A DNA stretch of 64,000 nucleotides from Patiria pectinifera (lineage: Eukaryota > Echinodermata > Asteroidea > Valvatida > Asterinidae). The notes beneath the pieces were generated by a model, which was not told where the DNA came from, searched no databases, and saw only the letters and a program-made list of their open reading frames with translations. The translations under genes were made by a program, and so were the position numbers. The stretch covers positions 4,588,001-4,652,000 of the forward strand of contig CM057136.1 of the NCBI GenBank assembly GCA_029964075.1. The letters run 5' to 3'. Positions 24,589-35,525 of the stretch are shown one piece after another; positions within the stretch are counted from its first letter, which is position 1, and the number at the start of each line of letters is the position of its first letter.

Positions 24589-24636
24589 ACTTTGAACATT
24601 GCCGATGTCTACAAGGATTCTAGGTTTGATCCGAAG
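24589..24636 (+). CDS. PDE5/PDE11-like: PDE exon 7: GAF-B (LNIADVYKDSRF)
   Basis: 16 codons, phase 0/0, acceptor TTCACAG, donor GTGAGC. TLNIADVYKDSRFDPK is the GAF-B counterpart of the family motif N-I-x-D-A-Y-x-D-x-R-F. Confidence 0.93.
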
Positions 24637-27600
24637 GTGAGCCGTTACATTTGAATCTCAGATTTAGTGAATCTAGACCAACGATTTGTATTAGACATAA
24701 CTTCACTGCATCAATACATATCATTAAACACTGTGTAACCAATCATAGCTGAGGAGGTAAAGGAGCCCAGATAAGCAGGATTCCTGGGATAACTTTACCT
24801 CTTCTGGTTTTACGGCAATGTGAATATCATTTAATATCCTGATCAAGTTTAGACATGGTTCCAGACGTTGCTGTGAGGTTGACCCAACTTTCTTGTCTCA
24901 TGGTGTATATTAGCTCCATGGTATAATCAACAGCTGCTCAAAAGTCCATACCTGGCCAAGATGTAGAGCTTTCTAGCCTGGCCCACCAGGCCACATGTGT
25001 ATAGGGCATAAAGTGAGGTACAACTGAAAGTGTAAACGTACATGTAATAATGTGTAAGCTTAGTTCACATGAATACGTATTTGTCTTCAAGCAAACTTGA
25101 ATCCTTGATCCTGAATAGTCATTCCATGGCAATAACATAAGTATTGGGCCCCATGTTGCAAGAAGCGTATATTCCATATTGAAAGGTGCGTATTGAGCAC
25201 TTTCCTTGGATGCAAGCACTTTACTGCTGCACACACTTGTAATAGGATTACGGTTTAAATGCGACCACAGCGTAAGCATTGCATCTTTACTGTGCGTTCA
25301 AGTTTGTAAATGAAAGTAAAATAATGAAGTGTGTCTGTGTTCCACATGCCACTGAGCCTTTTGCCTCATGGCATATTCCACTCAAGCTCTCTGGATACAA
25401 TAACACATCAATTATGCAATAATGCATATATTAAATACATGGTGCTACACACAGGTAAATCTGTGTGCAAGATGTTAGGGCCATCACTTATACACTGACG
25501 TTAGTAAGGCCATGCATGACTGGTTCATGTTTAAGGCATTAGACCAGAGGACTATTTATCAGTATATAAGCACATCTTGAACCCAAGACAAATAACAGTG
25601 ATAAGATCGTTGCCTCAATCTGTGATGTAAAGTCAAAGACTAATGCATGAGTGTCTCTTTGAACTCTGGAGAAGGGTGAGCTCATATTATGTATTAATAT
25701 GCATACACGTCTATGCACTGTGCGTACAGGGATGGTAGCATTGTCATGGTCCATAGCAATTAATGTAATGGGTTGTGTGTCTAAAACTTGTACAGTAATA
25801 TCAGTTTAGATCTCCATTCTAAATCAGAAGTGTCACTATTGAAGCACAATGATCATGTATCAATATATTCATTGTTACATTGTGCCTTTGTTAGTGTAAT
25901 TTCATTGGTTGGCCGGTCATACCGGCACATGTCTGTCCTGAAAATGGCTGTTTACTTTGTGTACACTGTGTTGCATATAAATTAACTCCTATACACTACG
26001 TTGGGCAGGCATGTAGGGCGCGCGTATCGGGCAGCCCTGTGCGCCAGGTGACTGAGAACTGCAACCGCTCAGTCTCATGTCTGGTAGGAAAGCTGGCAGT
26101 AATCAAAAGGTTAGGTTACTGTGCAGTAATCTAATTTATTTAATAATAATGATAATTTAAACTTTATATTGTCTGCTTCCATTTTTTTAAATAATCAAAA
26201 GTGCATTACATTGAAAAACTTTGACCAAAAAAATTGCTGTTAAAAAATTAACTTAAAAATACATCCATCTACCGGTAGTTAGCATAAAAAGAAACATAAT
26301 ACACAACACCAATCCAGAGCAGGTTAATGTGGCAGCCATGATGCGAACATGCATTTAGAGTACAGTTTGGGTCAGCAGCAGATGATAAAAATCTACAGAA
26401 ATACACTTACAACTGTCAAATCTTCACAAAAGTCACAAAGCCTATGGTATATGTCAAAAACAAACTGAGATAGAAATAGATTTAGAAATGTGACTGTATG
26501 ACAAATTTTAAAAAGTGGGAGCTACACGTACATCAATAGCGCACTCTTACATAGTAAATTATAACTTTATAAGCCATTATGTTTTGACTTATTGGCATGA
26601 TATACATTGTAACAGAAGATTTGTTGACTGCTGTGATGTGGGACGTGACGGTTTTAACCCCCTTGGGACGCATCTACGTATGTGGCGCCCTCGGCTTGCG
26701 TTGGGTGCTATGGCCATATCACACATTACAGCAGTCCGTGATTGTTAACTGGTCAATTAACTCTTTTGTGTTGATTTAAATTATGTGTAAAGGTGCACAG
26801 CTGGTATGTGTGCATATGATTGCATGTACAGGTTCAAATACCAATACTAATTATATCAATCAATAATACAACTTTTATGGGCATATTGGTAGTTCTATGT
26901 CATTTGCTCCTGGTGTATAGCTGATGTTTTGTTCAACTTCAGACCCTATTGAGGCTCTGTGTTTGACCCAAGTCAGACCCACGATTTGTGCAACCACTTT
27001 CACACTAGCAAGAAACCAACATGGCTCCTACATGGGCCTGGTGCTTGGTCAGTGTGAACCGTATGCATTGTCAAGTCATGCTGGATCAGATTTGGTTCAG
27101 CTTATGGTGGACCCAATGTTGATATCCACACGGGTTTACATGGTAGGGTGGAAAGCCTGTTTTGTGTTGGTGAATAGGCCACATATCTTCAACAGGAAGC
27201 TGATATGATTTTACAAATGTATAGTGTGAATTGCTGGCTAGGGCTGAGTCTGATGGAGTATTCAAATTTCCATTTAGTTGAATTTCGCAATGCTCTTTTC
27301 TTGGCACTGTGCCAACTACTGGTATTGGCATCAGCATTACTACAATGTCTCTTGCCTGGCAAAGTAATGCATCACATTCACAACAACTACGTGCATGAAA
27401 GTGGGGGGGGGGGGGGTGTTGGCTGGCTAGTTTTAACAAAACACACAATGAATGCCACAAGAAGAGAGAAGCATGTCATACTGTAGTGAATGACTATGGA
27501 AAGTACAGGTATAATCAATCACGTTTAAAAACCAGGTTGCCACTGCAAACATGTACCGGTACGTGTATGTTACAAAATAAATCCTGACGTTCAATTACTC

Positions 27601-28671
27601 CAGACATCACTGCATGTCACCCCACTTAGAGTATTGTTAGACACAGTATGACCACTGTGCACAATTAACATATCGCGGTAGAATTGCTTGAACGCAGCTT
27701 GTGAAATATTGTCCAATTACATGAGATACAAAATATACGCGGAATGCACAAAATCTGAAACAAACAAAAGTTAACGTACAAAACTCCTAGGGTTGTCTGA
27801 GGGGCGTGGCTAACTGGCAAACGGCGATAGGCCAATTGGGAGGGACCACTGGGAGTCTCCTGCATGCATTGCTGACAGTAACCAAAACTTAAATACAGAC
27901 GCGTTTCATCATTTTTATGTAGACCGCGCAATAGAAATGTTAATTTATTAAATATTATTATTATTACTGCGGTCAGCTATTCATACTCTTCAAACCATAG
28001 AGCAACCTTGTTCTATGTTCAAACTAATACCAGGTTGCATATGAAGGGGATATAGATGTTGGATTGTTTTACCAGGGTAGAGCCCCTCAACTCTGGTCCC
28101 GACCAGGGCTGAGTTTTATCTGTGTTGAGCACTGGACTTGTGAAGATGCTGTCTTGGATTGTTGCTAATGTGAAAGGGGTTGCCAGAATGTCACTGTCAG
28201 GGTTCAGCATGAACCCATGTCCAACATAGAGATTGTAGTTTGTGTGAATGGGCCTTACATTGTAGATGAATGTTCTTATTGAACATGACCTACATGTAGC
28301 CCAAGAAATGAACACAGCATAAATAGTTTTGTGTCATTCAAGCTACTTGTCTAGAGTATAATATTTAACACTTGGTCAAACTCATTTGAGGATGAACCTA
28401 GCCCTGAGAAGACCCTTCCCTTGCCCCGCCCTTTTGAGTCCCTCCTTTCCCCTCCCCATTATGCTTGAGGGTCATTATACTTGAGAACTACCAGTACTAG
28501 TCATGAGGAATTAACAAAGTATGGTAATATTTCCTGTCATGTGAAGTTCCATGAAGTTGGCCCCTGATATTCAAGTCCATTAATCACTTCTTGCTGGCAC
28601 ATTCAAAATAGATCTTAATGTGAAATGTACGTGTGCATATTTTTACCATTGATAATTTGGATGCTTTGTAG
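24637..28671 (+). other. Longest PDE intron inside the recognised part
   Basis: About 4 kb. Half of a hairpin-type element (related to 39843-39955) lies at about 25316-25385. Segments at about 26930-27130 and 28060-28280 share TTTCACA(C/T)TAGCAA in opposite orientation and may be arms of a large degenerate element. A G-run lies near 27405. The ACCGGTA/TACATGTA palindromes largely stop after about 27.6 kb. Confidence 0.65.
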
Positions 28672-28815
28672 ATTGATGAAGAAACAGGGTATAAAACACG
28701 CCAGATGCTGTGCATGCCCATCAAGAATGCCTTTGGATCTATACTAGGAGTCATCCTATTGGTCAATAAGCAAGACGGTACACCCTTCAATAGGAATGAT
28801 GAAGACATGTTTGAG
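28672..28815 (+). CDS. PDE5/PDE11-like: PDE exon 8: second half of GAF-B with NKFDE motif
   Basis: 48 codons, phase 0/0, acceptor TTTGTAG, donor GTATGG. The product runs IDEETGYKTRQMLCMPIKNA through VNKQDGTPFNRNDEDMFE. TGYKTRQMLCMPIKN is near-invariant in the family. NKQDGTPFNRNDE fulfils the NK-x(n)-F-x3-DE signature, so both GAF domains keep this motif. Confidence 0.96.
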
Positions 28816-29543
28816 GTATGGAGTTATGATCAGTGTGAATATAGTGCACTCAATAGTGAAGATATATTGATTTTGTTCACACTAACCACATGGAATAAGT
28901 ATGCATGTGTGGACTACCTCTGTCAAATTTGATGCGTGTTGTCTTAAGAATCACCTGACTAAAGATAGTTGCTTCATGTACATACATTTATATCTCATGA
29001 CTTTGGACAAGCACATAGATAGTTGCATAAATAGGTTAAGTAAATATGGGTTAGAATGGCATCAAAACGACGGACTATCTTCAGACCAGACCAGATCCAT
29101 TGAAGGTTCTGCTGACTATTGAAGCGAATAAACCCTGCTTAATAAAGCAGAACTTGTGCTCCTTGTTGGTATACTTCATGTGTTAACACTGATGATTAAC
29201 ACTGCTCATCCAGAGTGATACAAACGCAGGTAGACAATAGAAAAGGAAAGCTGCAGCCCTCATTTTCTTTTGTCTACCTGTGTTTTTATGGACTGGGATT
29301 TGTCTTTCATGGTTAACCCTGTCATTATTGTGGTTGTAAGTGCAGAATTCTCTGGTGAGCAGAGCCATGAGTTTGGTACAGGCCTGCATGGGATGATTGT
29401 TGTTTTTCTCAACGCTGATTAAATCTTTGTATGTTGCCAGACAACATGTACTTAATGTCACATTTAAGGAACTTTCAACCAATGAGCTTACCATATGATC
29501 AAATTGTGGATCAGTTGTATTCTCTTTCTTTCCGATACGACAG
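28816..29543 (+). other. PDE intron
   Basis: 728 bp. An imperfect hairpin near 29190-29290 has TGTCTACCTG pairing with CAGGTAGACA. No gene recognised. Confidence 0.7.
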
Positions 29544-29636
29544 GCTTTCTCCATTTTCTGTGGTATGGGTATTAATAACACCCACATGTATGAGAATGTG
29601 TGCCGAGCTGTTGCTAAGCAACGGGTAGCATTAGAG
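29544..29636 (+). CDS. PDE5/PDE11-like: PDE exon 9: end of GAF-B and signalling helix
   Basis: 31 codons, phase 0/0, acceptor CGACAG, donor [23 protein letters not shown] matches the FCGLGI(N/Q)NT.MY. block that ends GAF-B, and VAKQRVALE begins the helix linking to the catalytic domain. Confidence 0.95.
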
Positions 29637-29875
29637 GTAAGGGAATCACTTTATTTTTTTCCATTGAATTGAGTTGTTTGTTATAAAGCCTGAATTGGTT
29701 CTGGTTTGTGTCAAAGCTATAGACCAATCCCAGCATGCATTCACTTCTATCAAGAAGGCCCCCTTCAATGGCCACACATTGTGCTAGCTACTGTTCAGCT
29801 GATAGGTCAGTGGCTTTCCACAGTAGCTTGCACAATGCTTCCGTCGTGTGTGTACAGTGATCACGTGCCCTAATT

Positions 29876-30793
29876 AGGGCTGTCCGTTTTCAAATAATTT
29901 AGTATTTGATTATTTGAAACTGCAGTGACCGAATATTTGAATATTCAAATTTCGCCGATCAAGTTTTACACGCGCCAGCTGCAACTGCGTGCCGCACTGG
30001 TCAAAAGTTGCAGGCAAAGCTCGTCGGCTTAAACTTACCTGCGGTGATCGATATTATGGGCCGCTGGTCAACATTTGCGTGCGCCTGTTGTAGTATGAAG
30101 ATTGTCATGTGTATATTGACATATTTTTAAAGGGAATATACACTGTACATCATTTGCTTTTGCTGTAATTTTCAGAAATGGATGGAATTGGGGGGTTGGA
30201 AATATATAGCAAATATAGTTACACTGACTTTTTTGAGGTTTTGGGTTCGAAAATGCTATAAAAACCAAGAAAAACAATCATTTTCCTGTAGTCTGGTTCC
30301 CTGACTCCATATAAGAAGAAACAGAGCAGTTTACATACATTGGGGAATTGTAAGGTCAGGGAACCAGTCTAGCTGGCTTGTACCCGTTCATAGGTGTGTA
30401 ATCGATTGCAAACAAGTGCGATGGTCAATTGGGGCCAGTATTTGAAAAAATATGGTCGGCCGACCAGCGTTGGAAATTGATACAAAATACCACTTTTCTT
30501 GAAAATGACAGTATACCAGGTGCCATGATTTTACAGGATGCTTTACACTGTCATTCACTAACAGTCCAGCAAGGTATTTCAAAATGATTTGGTAGTTTTA
30601 TTTTTTGATGTTTGCAAATGTTGTATTTTCCCTTTAAAGTAGTTGACATGCTAGTGTATGAAAAAAAGTGGCATCTGACAATAATGTGTACTTGCATGTG
30701 GTTTTTTCCTCAAATATTCGAACTGCCAAAAAGCTATTTGAATATTTTCGGTTGATGATTGAATATTGGAATATTTAGTATATTCGGGACAGC
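29876..30793. mobile_element. Element with GGGCTGTCC ends, host of a nested insertion
   Basis: The left end AGGGCTGTCCG is followed by AT-rich ATTTGA/ATATTCAAAT motifs. The right end, inverted, is GCTGTCCCGAATA. The end style is hAT-like, but no 8-bp duplication was confirmed. Interrupted by 30127-30637. Confidence 0.55.
30127..30637. mobile_element. TTAA-flanked element, family 1, copy 3 (inverted, nested)
   Basis: Inverted relative to the other two copies. TTAA at 30127-30130 and 30634-30637. It lies inside the older element 29876-30793. Confidence 0.75.
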
Positions 30794-31308
30794 ATCATCT
30801 ACAGAAAGGAAACTTTGAATTTTTTACAATTTTGTATGGCTATTTTCTGTATTTTTATCGCTATCAAAGAACACCTTACATCAATACACTATTATTACAC
30901 CAACTATGGTTATGACAAAACAATACATACACAACATTAGTCTATTTGTATGCACTTATTTACATTTTTTATAATGCTCATCCAATGAAAAATAGGGACA
31001 TGACCTTCTCATAAACGAATACTTGAAGTATACCTTGAAAAATTTTGAAGCAAGAAATGAAACAGAGATAGACAAAGTAACATAAAGGAATGAATAAGTA
31101 GATGAAACAACACAGAGAGAGAATATTACAACATCCATGAGCAAATGACTAGTAGACCCCCCGATGACCACTGATGGATAACATGTTTGGATTTGCTTGA
31201 TACATTTGTGCTTCCCATAATATAACCAGTTTATACTGAACGTGTCTGCTCATATAAACACTGCTCAAATTTCATTCTGGTTTGTATATTACTTATCATT
31301 CACTGCAG

Positions 31309-31359
31309 ACATTGTCATACCATGCTACAGCACCGCGTGAAGAGGCCATCAGATTAAAG
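31309..31359 (+). CDS. PDE5/PDE11-like: PDE exon 10: LSYHATA linker to catalytic domain
   Basis: 17 codons, phase 0/0, acceptor CTGCAG, donor GTAGGA. TLSYHATAPREEAIRLK corresponds to the conserved LSYHA(S/T) segment immediately before the catalytic domain in PDE5 and PDE11. Confidence 0.95.
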
Positions 31360-31887
31360 GTAGGATCGCAATGTGCTTCTTTAAAGGTTGTTTGCAATGC
31401 TCCAGTCCACTTTGAATAAAAGCACATCCCATCTTGAAGGTTCTAGATCAGAGATGACTTTGCTGTATTTTGCATGACATTAATCACTTGATATAACAAA
31501 CAAGACACAGAGTTGTTCCCTGTCTAGTCACCTAAATATGACCTCTGGCCATAAAAAAAAAAAATTAAAAAAAAAGAAGTACCAACTTGTTGACTGTAAT
31601 CAACTTAACGGAATCTTAAAGGACAAGTTTTGAAGACAGATCATTATTTAGTATAAAAAAATACTTAATTCAAAATGTCACCTGAAGGTTTAGGAATCTT
31701 GAAAATGCAAGAAAAATATAACAGCCAGAATATGTCAGTGCCCTAAATCAGACAACTGAAACGCACAGCTGAAGCCAAGGACATAGCTTTCTAAAAATGC
31801 CTCAAGACTCGTCTATTCAGGAAACTCGTATTTCAGCTGCATCATTGAGAAACATGCCTTAGCGACTTTGTTCCATTCACTTTGCAG
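31360..31887 (+). other. PDE intron
   Basis: 528 bp with an A-rich tract at about 31550-31578. Nothing else recognised. Confidence 0.7.
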
Positions 31888-32034
31888 AAAATGGCCGTTC
31901 CCACGATTACAGAGATTGGACTTGATGATTACTTCTTCAGTGACATGAAGCTATCGGAGGATGAGACGCTGACTGCATCACTTAGGATGTTCATAGATTT
32001 GGATCTGATCAACCACTTTCGGATTAACTATGAG
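31888..32034 (+). CDS. PDE5/PDE11-like: PDE exon 11: start of catalytic domain
   Basis: 49 codons, phase 0/0, acceptor TTGCAG, donor GTAAAT. The product includes EIGLDDYFFSDMKLSEDET and then SLRMFIDLDLINHFRINYE. FSD...LRMF.DL.....F is the first helical subdomain of PDE5/6/11 catalytic domains. The last 19 nt (32016-32034) and the donor itself are the first copy of a ten-unit 55-bp tandem repeat. Using any later copy as donor would add a frame-breaking segment with a TGA at 32059-32061. Confidence 0.95.
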
Positions 32035-32565
32035 GTAAATCAATCAGAGTGGTTGAATTGATAGTTGAGTCTTTCGGATTAACTATGAGGTAAATCAATC
32101 AGAGTGGTTGAATTGATAGTTGAGTCTTTCGGATTAACTATGAGGTAAATCAATCAGAGTGGTTGAATTGATAGTTGAGTCTTTCGGATTAACTATGAGG
32201 TAAATCAATCAGAGTGTTTGAATTGATAGTTGAGTCTTTCGTATTAACTATGAGGTAAATCAATCAGAGTGTTTGAATTGATAGTTGAGTCTTTCGGATT
32301 AACTATGAGGTAAATCAATCAGAGTGTTTGAATTGATAGTTGAGTCTTTCGGATTAACTATGAGGTAAATCAATCAGAGTGTTTGAATTGATAGTTGAGT
32401 CTTTCGGATTAACTATGAGGTAAATCAATCAGAGTGTTTGAATTGATAGTTGAGTCTTTCGGATTAACTATGAGGTAAATCAATCAGAGTGTTTGAATTG
32501 ATAGTTGAGTCTTTCGGATTAACTATGAGGTAAATCAATCAGAGTGTTTGAATTGATAGTTGAGT
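32016..32565 (+). repeat. Ten-copy 55-bp tandem repeat carrying the exon 11 splice donor
   Basis: Units start at 32016, 32071, 32126, 32181, 32236, 32291, 32346, 32401, 32456 and 32511, with no length variation. Each contains the exon end TTCGGATTAACTATGAG followed by GTAAAT. Units 1-3 have AGAGTGGTTG; units 4-10 have AGAGTGTTTG. Unit 5 alone has GTATT for GGATT. The array therefore arose from the exon-intron boundary and spread as at least two sub-types. Confidence 0.98.
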
Positions 32566-32795
32566 ACCGAGTGTATAAAGCATGGGAAGTATCTCTGCCA
32601 TGAGGTTCACATATTGCAGGCTGTTAACTCCTTGCCGATAAAGAAGTAATGATGTGAACCATGGATTCTGCTTAGGTTCACGGCTACATATGGAAGATGC
32701 ATCTGCAACTGCATTTGTTATTATGTACCATGTTATGCACCAACACCTCTAACATACCCCTTTTAACACACTGGTGTACTTTTTCTTTTGTACAG

Positions 32796-32872
32796 CGCTT
32801 TGTGGTTTTTTAAATGGAAGGCGCTATATAAATTTTTAATTATTATTATTATTATTGTTATTATTATTACTG
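32796..32872 (+). mobile_element. LINE/SINE-type 3' tail with ATT repeat
   Basis: AGCGCTTTGTGG...GGCGCTATATAAATT followed by (ATT)n is the widespread 3' terminal hairpin and microsatellite of L2-like LINEs and dependent SINEs in many animals. The AGCGC...GCGCT arms pair. Confidence 0.65.
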
Positions 32873-33113
32873 TCCACAGCTTCGACAGGGCACTTATTCA
32901 GCAAACTTTAAAAAAGGGTTTTTTTGGCCTTTGTTTTGCAATCAATGGTTCTCAGCCGGCTGTGACTAAAGATGTGCAATTAAGGTATCCCTTTAAAGCT
33001 AATGAACTACCCTTTAAGATGAAACAACTTTGACATTGTAAAATGTACTAACTTTTACATATGTGCCCATTGTTTTTGGATTACCCTTTTTTTGATACAC
33101 CCTGTATAGTAAC

Positions 33114-33252
33114 ACAAATATAACATGGTTTAGTTCGAGCTGCTAGTCGGTATTGGAAACTGACAAACTAGTTTGCCTCAGGAACTAGTTTCTCAACTTT
33201 CTATACTACAGGGAGCTAATATTGACGATCCCTCAAACCATGTTATATCTGT
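33114..33252. mobile_element. Hairpin element, AACATGGTTT family, copy 2
   Basis: Inverted ends ACAAATATAACATGGTTT and AAACCATGTTATATCTGT, lying in PDE intron 11. The interior is related to copy 1 but longer. Confidence 0.8.
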
Positions 33253-33346
33253 GTACTGCTCAGTGATAAGGAAGCCAGGACTCAAGCTTAAGGTCCTATC
33301 TACATTTTTTGGCTGGTGACTTCAGATATTTATCAGTATCATTACC

Positions 33347-33833
33347 AGGGCCTATTTTCATGACACTGCTTAACAGTTAGCAGAAAGTTGTGCTAACTAT
33401 TAGAGAAAAATGTGCTAATTTTAGTTCTACATGTGTATTTCACAGCGTGGATGTAAATAAGCCATGATATAGGTCATGGGTCATTCGGGATGATCAAATG
33501 CGCATCGAAGGCGCATGAACGCTTAGGGAGATGGGCACACAACGCTTGCATGTTAATAACAAGCAGAACGGGCGTTCGTGTGACATTGCGTAACACTGCG
33601 TTACATCACGTCAGCGATTTGATCCCCAATGACCTTTGACCTAGACTAATACTGAACTGGCTTATACAGATGCACAACATTGAGATTTCTATTGTTACAT
33701 CACTAATTTAGGCAATTCTTTTCTTGGGTTCAGCGTGCCTTTTACCGTGCTAACTGCTTAACGTGTCTGTGAAATAGACAAAGGCTCTGTTAGCAGAAAA
33801 TTGTGTGCTTAGCAGGGTCATGAAATTGGGCTT
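33347..33833. mobile_element. Element related to 15745-15893
   Basis: Left end AGGGCCTATTTTCATGACAC, right end inverted GCCCAATTTCATGACCCTGC. Contains GAGATTTCTATTGTTACATC and GGCTCTGTTAGCAGAAAA, as in the 15.8-kb copy. Confidence 0.65.
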
Positions 33834-33921
33834 AGTGTAGTGAATATCAAGTTTTGGTTAGCGTGGTTAACAAAGCCATAAGCAGCCTGGTTATGCATCT
33901 ATCTGTGTTTGTTATTGACAG

Positions 33922-34029
33922 ACCCTGTGTCGATGGCTGCTGAGTGTTAGGAAGAACTACCGTAATGTCAGATACCATAATTGGCGCCATGCTTTCACAG
34001 TCACACAAACTATGTATGCATTGATCAAG
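33922..34029 (+). CDS. PDE5/PDE11-like: PDE exon 12: catalytic HNWRH motif
   Basis: 36 codons, phase 0/0, acceptor TTGACAG, donor [26 protein letters not shown] is followed by [16 protein letters not shown]. The first His of HNWRH is the general acid; the second is a metal ligand in characterised PDEs. The YETLCRWLL(S/T)VRKNYR run across the exon 11/12 junction is especially like PDE11. Confidence 0.97.
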
Positions 34030-35415
34030 GTGAGAAACTGTCAACTCTGAGCATCTACATGTATACAAATAATGGTGAGGCCGTTTTTTGTTTAATTACT
34101 TGGATAACAGATTGTTCAGGTCCCGACGTGTGGAGGCAGCCTTTACAGCACGCTCATAATGGTGTACCCAATATTTGGACACGGTATTTATTTGGTTAGG
34201 AAACTGCTCAAAGGAAATCTAGTTTTAGTGCTCAAAACTTATCAACAATGATATTGAGCTGAAAAGAGGCAACTTTAGCACTGAAAATAGAGTCTGTACT
34301 GTATGCACCCTGACAATGAGCTAGCAGCTAGCAGCATAAAATGCCATGTTAACTGGCCACACATCAAGTGCAGCATGCAACGTGCCACCCTATCAAATAT
34401 GAACGTTAAAACCTCGAACTAATGCGAAAACACATGCAAATTATATACATTAGGCAGAAGAAGTCATGTTCGCATACTTAGCAAAACCTTCATATTTTAT
34501 ATCGTTCCAAACGATGTTTGCTTGGCATTTTTTCCCTAAATATTTTGCCACCAAAGTTTGAAAAGTATAAGTGCATCGATGGAGCTGGTTTCCATTTGTT
34601 CTGCTTGCACTCTGCCTTGGTGACCCAGTTTAACCAGTGCCATGCGCCGCAGAACATACAATCTAGCAGCGAGCATGTTGCAATGCGCTACGTGTAATGT
34701 ACGATAAATCCTTTCTCCATTTTGGCCCGACCCCAGGATGGTGTTTAAAAGTGAATCAAAAGCTTGTGTTTACTACTCGGAAGGTGACATTTGTTGGGTT
34801 GTTTTGGCCATCAAAAGTGGCGATTTAATATAAAAAAATTCAAAATTAAATTTTTGGGGGGCTGTGATTCCGTAATCCAATTTGTTAAGAAAAATGGCCT
34901 GAACAAGTCCCTTAAAACAAGTCTCATGGACTCTTTCACTCCTTAGTAGTTTATGCATTAGACGGACCATATGCAGCTCTTTAATTTTATATATCGCTCA
35001 GTTTGACATCCTGACATTATGTCATTTAGACATGATGCAGGTAACAATGACATTCTCTCTTGATTTGTTCAAGACTACATCCGACGACCTGAGAAATGAT
35101 GAATGTTACTAACAAAGCTGATATATCAACAATTCGTGTCTTACGGAGTGTAATTCAGAGCCAATATATAGATGTAGCAACTCAAACCAATCCATTTGTT
35201 GGCAATTCTAGAGATGAAACTATTATTGAAATTGGTAAGATCTGTGCTTATTTTGATACTAAGTTTGGAAAACTTTACCATGTTCAGTAATGGTTATGAA
35301 AGGCAGCTGAAAAGTTATGGGACCATCTTCTGGGTTTTGTTTCTTGGGATGTAAGTGAAAGTATCCTTGCCAATAATTCAGTTTCCTGTGGGTGTATATG
35401 ATCTGTCCTGAATAG
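34030..35415 (+). other. PDE intron
   Basis: About 1.4 kb without a recognised gene or complete element. Short open frames here (for example 35096-35290) have no family resemblance. Confidence 0.7.
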
Positions 35416-35525
35416 AACGGAGGTATGCGTCACATACTGTCTGACCTGGAATGTCTAGCGCTGATGGTTGGTTGCTTGTCACATGACCTGGATCACAGAG
35501 GAACGACTAACAATTATCAGATCAT
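35416..35525 (+). CDS. PDE5/PDE11-like: PDE exon 13: catalytic SHDLDHRG motif
   Basis: 110 nt, entering phase 0 and leaving AT to be completed by G of exon 14 (ATG, Met). Acceptor GAATAG, donor GTGAGT. The product begins NGGMRHILSDLECLALM and includes CLSHDLDHRGTTNNYQ. The H and D of SHDLDHRG are metal ligands. The acceptor was chosen at 35416 because it gives N-G-G before the conserved (S/T)DLE, as in PDE5/6. Confidence 0.94.

Larger units (their letters stand above)
29637..31308 (+). other. PDE intron with nested transposons
   Basis: Holds a degenerate element with GGGCTGTCC-type ends (about 29876-30793) into which a TTAA-flanked element (30127-30637) has inserted. The remaining 500 bp to the acceptor is AT-rich without recognised features. 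Confidence 0.75.
32566..33921 (+). other. Remainder of PDE intron 11
   Basis: Contains a LINE-like 3' tail with ATT repeats (32796-32872), a second copy of the AACATGGTTT hairpin family (33114-33252), and a larger inverted-repeat element (33347-33833). A solo CACCCTGTA end occurs near 33099. Confidence 0.75.

Noticed and set aside
29183-29587. 134-codon open frame on the - strand
   Set aside because: It is antisense to PDE exon 9 and its intron, so it is best explained as a shadow.
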